Assembly (NCBI GenBank): GCA_024709845.1
Contig: JANJVX010000227.1
Location: forward strand, 1-46,260
DNA: 46,260 bases
Origin: Burkholderiaceae bacterium
Lineage (GTDB): Bacteria; Pseudomonadota; Gammaproteobacteria; Burkholderiales; Burkholderiaceae_C
Reading direction: 5' to 3'
Position 1 is the stretch's first letter. Each line of letters starts with the position of its first letter. A program made the position numbers and the translations under genes. Of the stretch, positions 17,772 through 27,197 are shown piece by piece. Below the pieces are notes generated by a model. It had not been told where the DNA came from. It did not search any database and saw only the letters and a program-made list of their open reading frames with translations.

Positions 17772-17834
17772 TTTATGGCAAAAATTGGCTTAAGCGCACG
17801 TAAACAAAGCGCCACATGCTATCTTTAGCATAGC
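17772..17834 (-). repeat. Dispersed repeat, copy G (intergenic)
   Basis: Reverse complement GCTATGCTAAAGATAGCATGTGGCGCTTTGTTTACGTGCGCTTAAGCCAATTTTTGCCATAAA. Confidence 0.75.
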
Positions 17835-18044
17835 TAACTCTCGCCATGATTGCCAAACCCAGGAGCCCGGTACTGAGATCGGGACAGCTTCCTGCAAGCA
17901 AACACCGAAGCCATTAGACTGCCTGCTTTTCTACGGAGCATCTGCACGCTCCGATGCCCGCGCCCTGCTGCCGGGCGGGTCCGCCTTCAGTCCGCGCGGC
18001 GCCCACTTTCCCCAAGCCACACACCAATAATCCGGGAGGAAAGC

Positions 18045-19571
18045 ATGCAACTTTTCATTTCGGCCGGGCTGATCCTGGCCATTGTTCTATGGGGCGTCGT
18101 CGCCCCGGCGTCGCTGGGCGGCGTGTTTGAAACGGCGCTGGCCACCATCACGCGCAACTTTGGCTGGTTCTACCTGTGGGTGGTGCTGGGCCTGGTGGTG
18201 ATGGCCCTGATTCTGGCTTTCAGCCGCTACGGCGACCTCAAGCTCGGCTCGGAAGACGAAGAGCCCGAATTTTCCATCGGCGCGTGGTTTGCCATGCTGT
18301 TTGCCGCGGGCATGGGCATTGGTCTGGTGTTCTGGGGCGTGGCCGAGCCCGTGTCGCATTACGGCGCGCCCCCACCGGGCATTGCCCCCAACACACCCGA
18401 GGCCGCCAACGCCGCCATGCGCTACAGCTTTTTCCACTGGGGCCTGCACCCCTGGGCGGTGTACAGCATCGTGGCGCTGGCCATTGCGTTCTTTCAATTC
18501 CGCAAGGGCGGCTCGGCACTGGTCAGCACCGCCGTGCAAAGCCTGCCCTGGGGCTGGGCACGCGCCCTGGGCCCGCTGGTGAACGTGCTGGCTGTCATTG
18601 CCACGGCGTTTGGTGTGGCGGCATCGCTGGGCATGGGGGCGCTGCAGATCAACAGCGGTCTGCACCGCGTGCTTGGCCTGCCGGTGGGCCATGCGTCACA
18701 GGTGGGCATCATCGTGGTGACCACGGTGCTGTTCCTGCTGTCGGCCATCACCGGGGTGACCAAGGGGATCAAGTGGCTGTCCACCTTCAACCTCATCATG
18801 GCGGCGCTGCTGGCGCTGGCGGTGTTTGTGCTGGGGCCCACGGTGGTCATCATCGACACCTTCACCAGCACGCTGGGCGCCTACGTGAGCGAGTTTGTAC
18901 GCATGAGCCTGCGCATGACTCCGTTCCGAGACAGCGGCTGGGTGGGCGGCTGGACGGTGTTCTACTGGGCCTGGTGGGTGAGCTGGTCGCCCTTTGTGGG
19001 GCTGTTCATCGCGCGCGTGTCGCGCGGACGCACCATCCGCGAATTCCTGCTGGGCACGGTGCTGGCCCCCACGCTGGCGGCGTTTGTCTGGTTCTCGGTG
19101 TTTGGCGGCACGGCACTGCACATGGAGATCATGCAAGGCCTGCCCATGGCCGAGGCGGTGAAGGCCGATGTCTCGACCGCACTGTTTGCCCTGTTCGACG
19201 CCCTGCCCCTGGGCGCCGTGATGACCTTTGTGGCCACAGTGCTGGTGCTGGTGTTTTTTGTTACCTCAGGCGATTCGGCCACGCTGGTGCTGGGCATGAT
19301 GAGCACCGGCGGCAACGAGAACCCCAGCGCCCGCGTCAAGGTGACCTGGGGCGTGCTGGTGGCGGGTATTGCCATCAGCCTGCTGCTGGCAGGCGGGGTC
19401 AAGGCGGTGCAGACGGCCACCATCGTGTTCGCCCTGCCCTTTACCGGCGTGATTCTGCTGCTGGCAATTGCACTGTGGCGCGGAGTGCGCGACGACTGGC
19501 GCGAGGAACAGCGCCGCGAGCGCACGCTGCGCAAGCGCATGCGCGAAATGGTGGATACCCACCCGCGCTGA
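18045..19571 (+). CDS. BCCT family (betaine/carnitine/choline) transporter
   Basis: FSIGAWFAMLFAAGMGIGLVFWGVAEPVSHY and GWTVFYWAWWVSWSPFVGLFIARVSRGRTIREF signatures; RBS GGGAGGAAAGC. Confidence 0.96.
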   Translation: MQLFISAGLILAIVLWGVVAPASLGGVFETALATITRNFGWFYLWVVLGLVVMALILAFSRYGDLKLGSEDEEPEFSIGAWFAMLFAAGMGIGLVFWGVAEPVSHYGAPPPGIAPNTPEAANAAMRYSFFHWGLHPWAVYSIVALAIAFFQFRKGGSALVSTAVQSLPWGWARALGPLVNVLAVIATAFGVAASLGMGALQINSGLHRVLGLPVGHASQVGIIVVTTVLFLLSAITGVTKGIKWLSTFNLIMAALLALAVFVLGPTVVIIDTFTSTLGAYVSEFVRMSLRMTPFRDSGWVGGWTVFYWAWWVSWSPFVGLFIARVSRGRTIREFLLGTVLAPTLAAFVWFSVFGGTALHMEIMQGLPMAEAVKADVSTALFALFDALPLGAVMTFVATVLVLVFFVTSGDSATLVLGMMSTGGNENPSARVKVTWGVLVAGIAISLLLAGGVKAVQTATIVFALPFTGVILLLAIALWRGVRDDWREEQRRERTLRKRMREMVDTHPR

Positions 19572-19588
19572 ATCGGCCCTGGACCAGA

Positions 19589-21205
19589 TCAGGCCAACAT
19601 TTGCGCAGGCGCCCCTGAGAGGCGCTGTGCCAACCCCTGCGCGAGCCGGTTGACAATGCCATAGATGGACAGCTGGGGGTTCGCGCCCACACTGGTCGGG
19701 AAGATAGAGCCGTCATGCACGGACACGTTGTCCACCTGCCAGTGCACGCCATCGGGGCGCACCACGCCCAGCGCCTCGGTGCCCGCCAGGCCGCAGCCCC
19801 CCATCACATGGGCGCTGACCACCTTGGTCAGCAAGGGCTTCATGGGCAGCTGTTCAATGGCGGCCCGGGCCTGTGCCCAGGAGGTGTAGGGCCGCGCCAT
19901 TTCGTGCACCGGAAGCACCTCCTGCGCGCCCGAGGCGAACTGCAGCTCGGCCATGGCCAGCAGGGCGCGGCGCGCGCCGTCCATCACGAAATCGGTCAGC
20001 GGATAGTCGAGCGCCGCAGAGCCGTCGCCCCGCAACTGCACCCGCCCCCCCTGCGATTGCGCATGGAAGCCGTCGCGCAGCAAGGCCAGCAGCACATGGG
20101 TGCGCGGAAACTTGGCCAGCAGGTCGGCATGTGTCTGCCCATGGCCCGGCAGCGTCGTCGCCAGAATCACCGGATGCAAGGGCGGCGCCTCCAGCTTGAA
20201 GCCGATGGGGCCGTCGATGGGCTGGGTTTCCAGGAAATGGTCGGTATAGATGGTTTGCGGCGCGCCCGACCAGCCCTCCACCTTTTGCTCCAGCACGGCG
20301 GCGGACATCACCACCGGGTGCAGAAAAGTGCGCGTGCCCAGGCGGCCGTGCGGGTCGGGTGCCTTGGAGCGCAGCAGCACGGCCGGAGAATTGATGGCGC
20401 CGCCCGCCAGCACGAAATGCCGCGCCACGACGGTGGTATGCGCACCGCCCTGCACCGCCCCATTGGGCTGTACGGCCACGCAGCGCAGCGCCTGGGCCTT
20501 GCCGCCGCTCATCACCAGCTGCTCGGCGCGCGTTTCGACCAGCAGCGTGGCCCCCTTGTCGAGCGCCTCGGGAATGGTGGTCACCAGCATGGACTGCTTG
20601 GCGTTGGTGGGGCAGCCCATGCCGCAGGAACCCAGGCTCCAGCATCCCTTGACGTTGCGCGCAATGGCCGCCGAGGGAATGCCCAGCTTGTCGGCGCCGC
20701 GCCGCAGCAGATCGTTGTTCTCGTTCGGTGGCACCAGCCACGGCGTGACGTTGAGCCGCCGCTCGGCCTGCTCGAAATACGGGTCCAGGGCCGCGCGGCT
20801 GAAGTCGTCGAGGCCAAAGTGCTGCTGCCAGTGCTGCAGCGTGGGCACGGGGGTGCGGAAGGAGCTGGTCCAGTTCACCGTGGTGGAGCCCCCCACGCAG
20901 CGGCCCTGCAGGATGGAGATGGCCTTGTCCGTGGTCTTGCGGCTGCCGCTCTCCTGGTAGAGCGCGGGGTAGGCCTCGGACTCGCGCTGGCGGAAATCGC
21001 TGCTGCTCTTGAGCGGCCCCTCCTCCACGATCACCACATTCAGGCCCGCGCGGGACAGCAGTTCGGCGGTGATGCCCGCCCCCGCGCCCGAGCCCACGAT
21101 GGCGACGTCGCAGGTGATTTTTTCAGGCAGGGCGCCATGCGCGCCGCCCAGCACTTTCCAGCCGCGCTGCAAACCATCGCGAATGGGGTCGGGAAAATTG
21201 CTCAT
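19589..21205 (-). CDS. GMC-family FAD oxidoreductase with Cys-rich motif
   Basis: CDVAIVGSGAGAGITAELLSRAG FAD-binding; CWSLGSCGMGCPTNAKQS; C-terminal VSVHDGSIFPTSVGANPQLSIYGIVNRLAQ. Confidence 0.9.
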   Translation of the reverse strand: MSNFPDPIRDGLQRGWKVLGGAHGALPEKITCDVAIVGSGAGAGITAELLSRAGLNVVIVEEGPLKSSSDFRQRESEAYPALYQESGSRKTTDKAISILQGRCVGGSTTVNWTSSFRTPVPTLQHWQQHFGLDDFSRAALDPYFEQAERRLNVTPWLVPPNENNDLLRRGADKLGIPSAAIARNVKGCWSLGSCGMGCPTNAKQSMLVTTIPEALDKGATLLVETRAEQLVMSGGKAQALRCVAVQPNGAVQGGAHTTVVARHFVLAGGAINSPAVLLRSKAPDPHGRLGTRTFLHPVVMSAAVLEQKVEGWSGAPQTIYTDHFLETQPIDGPIGFKLEAPPLHPVILATTLPGHGQTHADLLAKFPRTHVLLALLRDGFHAQSQGGRVQLRGDGSAALDYPLTDFVMDGARRALLAMAELQFASGAQEVLPVHEMARPYTSWAQARAAIEQLPMKPLLTKVVSAHVMGGCGLAGTEALGVVRPDGVHWQVDNVSVHDGSIFPTSVGANPQLSIYGIVNRLAQGLAQRLSGAPAQMLA

Positions 21206-21223
21206 ATGCTGACAAGGTCGGTT

Positions 21224-21730
21224 TCAGATGGCCATAGGACCGGGGTAGCCCACCACGGACCAGGTGCTCTCTTCGGAGAAATAGGCACCGCCCACGATCT
21301 CGTGCAGCGCCAGATAGGCCTGCTGGCGCACCGCCAGGCTGGAGAAGCGCATGCCATCCAGGGCGGCCTGCACCTGGGCGTCGGTGGCATCGGGCCAATC
21401 CGTGGCCAGGCCCGCCAGCCCCAGGCGCCCCGGCGCGGTGCACAGCAGCCCCACCAGCTGTGACAGTTCGGCCTGCACATGGGGCGGCAGGTTTTGCGCC
21501 AGCGTGTCGATGCGCTCGACCATGCCTTGCACCGCCTGCGCCCGGTCCTGCGGGCCGGTCGGCAGGGTGCCCTGGAGGATGGCGCGCCCCAGACTGGCAA
21601 ACAGCGCGCGGGCGGGCGCGGTCAGCCGCCCGTTGTCCAGCCCGGGCCGCAGCAGCACTGCGGCACCTCCGGCCAAGGCCAGCGCCACGCCCGAAACCAG
21701 GCCCAGCTTCAAGAGGGATCTTCTTTGCAT
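21224..21730 (-). CDS. Tat-type exported small subunit (gluconate 2-dehydrogenase subunit 3-like)
   Basis: MQRRSLLKLGLVSGVALALAGG leader; adjacent to GMC oxidoreductase. Confidence 0.65.
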   Translation of the reverse strand: MQRRSLLKLGLVSGVALALAGGAAVLLRPGLDNGRLTAPARALFASLGRAILQGTLPTGPQDRAQAVQGMVERIDTLAQNLPPHVQAELSQLVGLLCTAPGRLGLAGLATDWPDATDAQVQAALDGMRFSSLAVRQQAYLALHEIVGGAYFSEESTWSVVGYPGPMAI

Positions 21731-21897
21731 CTTTCTACTATCGCACGCGATGCAAAGGAGGCTCTAGAGGCTGGCGCCTAGAGCATATGGGGGTTTACAT
21801 CGATGCCGCACTGGCCGCGCACGGAAGCCCCCGGCAGGCATTCGCCGGACGGCAAACCCATGCAAATTGCGTCAAAACCCGTCTTTCAAATCCAAAA

Positions 21898-22977
21898 TCA
21901 TCCAAGGGACTGGTATTCCGGCGTTTCAAGCGGCTCCAGCCGGCGTGCCCGCCAGTCCAGCACCGCTTTGCGGACATGCATTTTTTCAGCCAGTGCGGGA
22001 AACTGCGCCGCGATCACCCCGGCAGCGAAATCTGCCAGAAAGGCCGACTTGAGCACGGCACGGGCGCGGTCCATCCCGATCTCCTCATAGGGCACCGAGG
22101 CAAGCAGCAGGAAGCCATCGTCCGGAATGCGTCCGCGCGCCATGTTGGCCTCGATGATGCTGGCCGCCTTGCCCACCGGGTCGGCCAGATCGGGGCTGTA
22201 GGGGCCGACAATCAGGGCCAGATTGGGCATGTGCAGGAAGTCAAAGCCCCTCCCCAGGCAGATCATCCACTCGCGGTGCTCGATGTCGGCGGCGCGGTGC
22301 ATCTGGCGCACCTCCCGGATGTGCGCCTGGTTGCCGCACAGCAGCGGCAACAGGTCGTGGCGTATCTGCCGTGGCATGTCGGGAAACAGCGCGGCCAGCC
22401 GCTGCATCAGCCCATCCTCATCAAGCCCGTCCGCCTGCGACAAGTCCAGAACCTCTCCCTGCCCACCGTGGATCAGCAAGGCATCCTCGTCGGTCTCGAA
22501 GCCGCACAGCAGCGGGTACACGGTGCCGTGGCCCAGGCCAAACACCGACTCGACCTGCGCCTTGATATGGCGCGTGTGCGCAATGGCGGCGGCCGTGTCG
22601 CCATTGAACCCGGCGCAACCACGGTGCACGCTGCCGCGCGAGAAGTGGTAGGTGATGACGAGCAGCACCTGCCGTCCCTCGCGCACGCACCGCTGCACAT
22701 AGCCCGCGAGCACCTCGCCCAGATGCGGCCAGCCCAGGTCGAAAATTCCTCCCAGGTTGCGAAACGGCTGGATGATGCCCAGCGGCGTATTGGTGGCCAC
22801 CGGAATGTTGATGCGTCCATCCATGCACTTGAGCACCGCAATGGCCGTGGGATGCAAGGCCTGGTAGCGCTCGCGCGCCAGCCAGTTTTCGGGGCTGCCA
22901 AAGCGCGCGGCGTAGTCGCGCGCACGCTCGAAAAGCCAGTCGATCCGCTGGTTGATCGGTTTGCCGTGAATGTCCAT
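21898..22977 (-). CDS. Carbonic-anhydrase-like protein with beta-CA zinc motif (possibly annotated as carboxysome-shell-CA-like)
   Basis: KCMDGRINIP (CxDxR), FRNLGG, and HRGCAG (HxxC) in correct order; start MDIHGKPINQRIDW. Confidence 0.6.
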   Translation of the reverse strand: MDIHGKPINQRIDWLFERARDYAARFGSPENWLARERYQALHPTAIAVLKCMDGRINIPVATNTPLGIIQPFRNLGGIFDLGWPHLGEVLAGYVQRCVREGRQVLLVITYHFSRGSVHRGCAGFNGDTAAAIAHTRHIKAQVESVFGLGHGTVYPLLCGFETDEDALLIHGGQGEVLDLSQADGLDEDGLMQRLAALFPDMPRQIRHDLLPLLCGNQAHIREVRQMHRAADIEHREWMICLGRGFDFLHMPNLALIVGPYSPDLADPVGKAASIIEANMARGRIPDDGFLLLASVPYEEIGMDRARAVLKSAFLADFAAGVIAAQFPALAEKMHVRKAVLDWRARRLEPLETPEYQSLG

Positions 22978-23111
22978 TGCGCGGCCTCGGTCGGTTGAAG
23001 AGGGAAAGCGAAGGTTCCGTGGCGAAGTATCGCACCGGGCCCGGCCCACGCACCCTGGCAAATGCCCGGCTCCGGCTTCAGTGAGAAAATCGCGGGTTCT
23101 GCGAGCCTGCC

Positions 23112-24164
23112 GTGCGCAAGGACTCGTGCACCGTGTATTCACCCCCGCCCTCACTCTTGAAAACCGCCCCGACCCATCACCGATACAGCCCCTGGCGCAT
23201 GTCCGTCGCGCCCATGATGGACTGGACCGACCGCCATTGCCGCTACCTGCACAGGCTGCTGAGCCGGAACACCCTGCTCTACACCGAAATGGTGACCACC
23301 GGCGCCCTGATCCACGGCGACGTGGCGCGCCACCTGCGCTACAACGCCGAGGAGCACCCGGTGGCCCTGCAGCTGGGCGGCAGCGAGCCCGCCGACCTGG
23401 CGCATTGCGCCCGCCTGGGCGAACAATGGGGCTATGACGAAATCAACCTCAACTGCGGCTGCCCCAGCGAGCGCGTGCAGCGCGGCGCCTTTGGCGCCTG
23501 CCTGATGAACGAGCCGCAACTGGTGGCCGACTGCGTGAAGGCCATGGTGGACGTGGTGCAAGTGCCCGTGACGGTCAAGCACCGAATCGGCATCGACAAG
23601 GACGAGAGCTACGCCTTCGTGCGGGACTTCATCGGCACCGTGGCCGAGGCAGGCTGCAAGGTGTTCATCGTGCACGCCCGCAACGCCTGGCTCAAGGGCC
23701 TGTCACCCAAGGAAAACCGCGAAATTCCCCCGCTGCGCTACGCGGTGGTGCGCCAGCTCAAGCAGGACTTTCCGCACCTGACCATTGCCATCAATGGCGG
23801 GCTCAGCACCGATGCCCTGGTGCAGGAAGAGTTGCAGCACCTCGACGGCGTGATGGTGGGCCGCGAGGCTTACCACAACCCCTGGTGGCTGGCGCGCTGG
23901 GATGCGCTGTATTACGGCGCGCCCGAGAGCACCCTCACCCGCGAAACGGTCGAGGCGGCCATGGTGGACTACATGGAACGCGAGGCCGCGCAGCATGGCA
24001 CGCACTGGTACGCCATAGCCCGCCACATGCTGGGCCTGCGCCACGGCATGCCGGGGGCACGCCGCTGGCGCCAGGTCTGGAGCGATCACCGCCTCAAGGA
24101 CCGCCCGCCACGCGAGGTGATGGCGCTGGCACAGGCGGCATCGCGGGGCACGCCGCTCCCCTGA
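23112..24164 (+). CDS. dusA: tRNA-dihydrouridine synthase A
   Basis: MSVAPMMDWTDRHCRYLHRLLSRNTLLYTEMVTTGALIHGD, NLNCGCPSERVQRGAFGACLM; exact start uncertain. Confidence 0.93.
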   Translation: MRKDSCTVYSPPPSLLKTAPTHHRYSPWRMSVAPMMDWTDRHCRYLHRLLSRNTLLYTEMVTTGALIHGDVARHLRYNAEEHPVALQLGGSEPADLAHCARLGEQWGYDEINLNCGCPSERVQRGAFGACLMNEPQLVADCVKAMVDVVQVPVTVKHRIGIDKDESYAFVRDFIGTVAEAGCKVFIVHARNAWLKGLSPKENREIPPLRYAVVRQLKQDFPHLTIAINGGLSTDALVQEELQHLDGVMVGREAYHNPWWLARWDALYYGAPESTLTRETVEAAMVDYMEREAAQHGTHWYAIARHMLGLRHGMPGARRWRQVWSDHRLKDRPPREVMALAQAASRGTPLP

Positions 24165-24282
24165 CGCCGTATCAATGCTTGCACCGCACTTTGAATGGAG
24201 CGCGGCCCAGGCCAGCAGCCACCGCGCAAGGGGCGCCCCTTCCCTGCACGCACAGCGAGACGAGTGAAAGGGGTTGCGCCAC

Positions 24283-27042
24283 TCAACCCAGCCTCCGCGC
24301 CACCCAGGGCTCCAGGGGCTCGGGTCGGCCGAACAGGTAGCCTTGCAGGCAGTCGCAGTGGCTTGCCACGAGAAAGTCGGCCTGGGCGCGGTTTTCCACG
24401 CCCTCGGCCACCACACGCAATCCGAGGTGGCGGGCCACCGAGAGGATGGATTCCACGATGGCCGTGTCATTGGGGTCGTCCGGAGTGTCCTGCACGAAAC
24501 TTTTGTCGATCTTGAGTTCGTACAGCGGCAGCTTCTTCAGATAGGCCAGGCTGGAGTATCCCGTTCCAAAATCGTCGATCGAAAAACGCACGCCCATGTG
24601 CACCAGTTCGGTCATTCGGGCGATGGTGTCGTCCAGGTTCTCGATGAGCAGGCTTTCGGTCACTTCGAGAATGAGATGCTCGGGCGGCGCGCCCGTTTGC
24701 GCCAGCAATTCGCGCACGCGCCCAACAAAATCCTCTTGCCGGAACTGGCGCTGGCTCACGTTGACGGAGAGGGACAGCACACCACCGGCAGCCTGCAGGC
24801 GCGCCAACGCTTCACACGCCTGCTGGAGCATCCAGTCGCCCATGCGCAGGATCAGGCCCGAGGACTCCGCGACCGGAATGAAACGCGACGGCGGAACGCT
24901 GCCGCGCTCCGGGTGGTTCCAGCGCATGAGCAACTCGCCACCCACCACCGTGCCCGTCCCATCCACCTGGACCTGCACATGGGCCGCCAGTTGCCCCCCG
25001 GCCAGGGCTTTCTTGAGATCCTGCTCCAGCGCCAGCCGCTCCTGCACATCGGCCTGCATGGCCGCCTCGTAGAAGCTGATGCGGTTGCGCCCCCGGTCCT
25101 TGGCACGGTACATGGCTGTATCGGCCTCACGCAACAGATCCTCCACCCCCTCGCCCCGCTTGGGAAACAGCGTGATGCCAATGCTGGCAGCGCTGTCATA
25201 CACATGGGTATCGATGATGTAGGGCATCTCCAGCGCCGTCCGCACCTTCTCGCCCAGAAGCAGCGCATCGCGCCCGGCCGATTCGATATCAGAGGCCATG
25301 TCGCTGATGAGCACCACGAACTCGTCGCCGCCAAGCCGCGCCACCGTGTCTTCCGGCCGCAGCAGTTGCGTGAGGCGCTGTGCCACCTGCATCAGCAGCA
25401 CGTCGCCCAGGGAGTGGCCGCGCGCGTCATTGATCTGCTTGAAATTGTCCAGATCGATGTACAGCAGCGCCCCCACCCGGCCTGACTTGTGGGCCATGGC
25501 CAGACCATGCTCCAGGCGGTCGAGCAGCATGCGGCGGTTGGGCAGTCCGGTCAGCGCATCGAAGTACGCCAGCTGGTGCGTTCGGGCTTCCGCCTGTTTG
25601 CGCTCCGTGATGTCTCGCGACAAGGCGATGAAGCACGCCCCTTGTCCCGGCAAGGCGCTTTCCTTGCGTGCGATCGACAGCTCGAACCAGCGGGTTTGCG
25701 GCCCCAGCGCCAGCCAGAACTGGTGCCCGTCCGAGTAACCCGTGTGGCGTGCGGCCTCCAGGGCGGCGCGGCAACCCGGGGCCGACTCCGGCGGCACAAG
25801 CTCTGCCAGACGCTGTCCGAGGAACGTCGTCGGCGCCAGCGCTAGCTGCCCGGATCGCGCCGACCGGAAATGGAGAATGCGCCCCTCCGTGTCCAGCTCG
25901 AACAGCAGGTCGGGAATGGCGTTGAGGGTGCTTTCCAGGTCGTCCCGGGTGCTGCGCAGGGCCCGGGTCATGTCGTGCGCCAACGCCTGGGCGCGCTCGC
26001 GTCCGGTGGCCAGAACCCAGGTCAACCCTCCGACCAGCAGGCTCAGGGCCACCCCCAGCAAGGCGTTGAGATGCGGCCCGCCATCGTCGAACCGGTTTTC
26101 GAATTCGGGCAGGGGCTGCATGGACAGCGTCCAGGTGCGCCCCCCGAACTGCATCTGGCGCAAGCCGCGCAACCCGGCGCCTGGCGCCACTTCTTGGCCA
26201 TAGACCAACCGGCCCGCCAAGGGTTGCTCCGCATCGTAGATGGCCAGATCAATGTCGGCGTCAAGCTGCTGGGCCATGCCCTGCAGCAGTTCATTCACGC
26301 GGAAGGGCGCGGACACCCAGCCCACAATGCCTGACCGGCGGCCTTCCACCGTTGTCCCATCCGCGCTGTTGGCATAGATGGGCAGATACATGACCATGCC
26401 GACGGCCGTCGGCTTGCCAATGTCCTGCCGCAATGCCAGCGCCGATGTCAGGGCCAGCCCGCCCGAATCCCGTGCACGGTCCAGGGCCTCGCGGGCTGCG
26501 GGCATGGTGCTGACGTCAAAACCCAGCGCCTTGAAGTTGTCATCGGTCAGGGGTTCGATATGCGACACCGGGGTGTACTGCGGACGCGGCCCTTCGGGAT
26601 GCACGCTGTACGTGGGAAACCCCTTGGCGCGCATCTCCTGGGTGTGCGCAGGCAAGTCACTGGCAGGCAGGCGCAGCACATAGGCAACGCCCTGCAAGCC
26701 CGCCAGGGTTTCCTGCAGCCGCAGGGCCTTCACGTAGGCATGGAATTCGGCGCGGTCGATGCTCTCGGAACCGTCGTAGTAGCCTTTCACCCCGCGCAGC
26801 ACGATCTCGTAGGTATCCATCCGTTCCTGGATGCTGTAGGCGATGCGGTCCACGGCAGCGGCAAAGGTCTGGCTGCGCCGGGACCGGGCCTCCTGCACCT
26901 CCCCCATCCAGTACAGCAGTGTGAAACCCAGCAAGAGCAAAGCCAGCAGCACGCCTGCCAGCACCGGCCAGCGGTCATGGGTCGTGGGGCTTTCAGCAGA
27001 CTCTTGGGTGGAAGTGGGCGGCATCGGCGACGGAAGTGGCAA
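24283..27042 (-). CDS. CHASE-PAS-GGDEF-EAL c-di-GMP signalling protein
   Basis: Two TMs flanking CHASE-like region, PAS, RPEDTVARLGGDEF, ELLMRW, DDFGTGYSSLAYLKKLPLYELKIDKSF. Confidence 0.92.
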   Translation of the reverse strand: MPLPSPMPPTSTQESAESPTTHDRWPVLAGVLLALLLLGFTLLYWMGEVQEARSRRSQTFAAAVDRIAYSIQERMDTYEIVLRGVKGYYDGSESIDRAEFHAYVKALRLQETLAGLQGVAYVLRLPASDLPAHTQEMRAKGFPTYSVHPEGPRPQYTPVSHIEPLTDDNFKALGFDVSTMPAAREALDRARDSGGLALTSALALRQDIGKPTAVGMVMYLPIYANSADGTTVEGRRSGIVGWVSAPFRVNELLQGMAQQLDADIDLAIYDAEQPLAGRLVYGQEVAPGAGLRGLRQMQFGGRTWTLSMQPLPEFENRFDDGGPHLNALLGVALSLLVGGLTWVLATGRERAQALAHDMTRALRSTRDDLESTLNAIPDLLFELDTEGRILHFRSARSGQLALAPTTFLGQRLAELVPPESAPGCRAALEAARHTGYSDGHQFWLALGPQTRWFELSIARKESALPGQGACFIALSRDITERKQAEARTHQLAYFDALTGLPNRRMLLDRLEHGLAMAHKSGRVGALLYIDLDNFKQINDARGHSLGDVLLMQVAQRLTQLLRPEDTVARLGGDEFVVLISDMASDIESAGRDALLLGEKVRTALEMPYIIDTHVYDSAASIGITLFPKRGEGVEDLLREADTAMYRAKDRGRNRISFYEAAMQADVQERLALEQDLKKALAGGQLAAHVQVQVDGTGTVVGGELLMRWNHPERGSVPPSRFIPVAESSGLILRMGDWMLQQACEALARLQAAGGVLSLSVNVSQRQFRQEDFVGRVRELLAQTGAPPEHLILEVTESLLIENLDDTIARMTELVHMGVRFSIDDFGTGYSSLAYLKKLPLYELKIDKSFVQDTPDDPNDTAIVESILSVARHLGLRVVAEGVENRAQADFLVASHCDCLQGYLFGRPEPLEPWVARRLG

Positions 27043-27197
27043 CCAGCCCCGCCCCCGGCGATGGCAAGGACGACGGCACCTGTGGTGTGGTGGCCATTAT
27101 GGTCAACCCCTTTGACGGAGGCATTATGGAAACCTCCCATATTTGCGGTATACCCGCAGGCACGGCCCGCCGCCCCGGATATTCAGAAAGCACACCC

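Noticed and set aside
21761-21784. GCTCTAG-N10-CTAGAGC hairpin as terminator
   Set aside because: 7-bp stem with no following T-run on either strand, and does not align with the dispersed repeat. Function unsupported.
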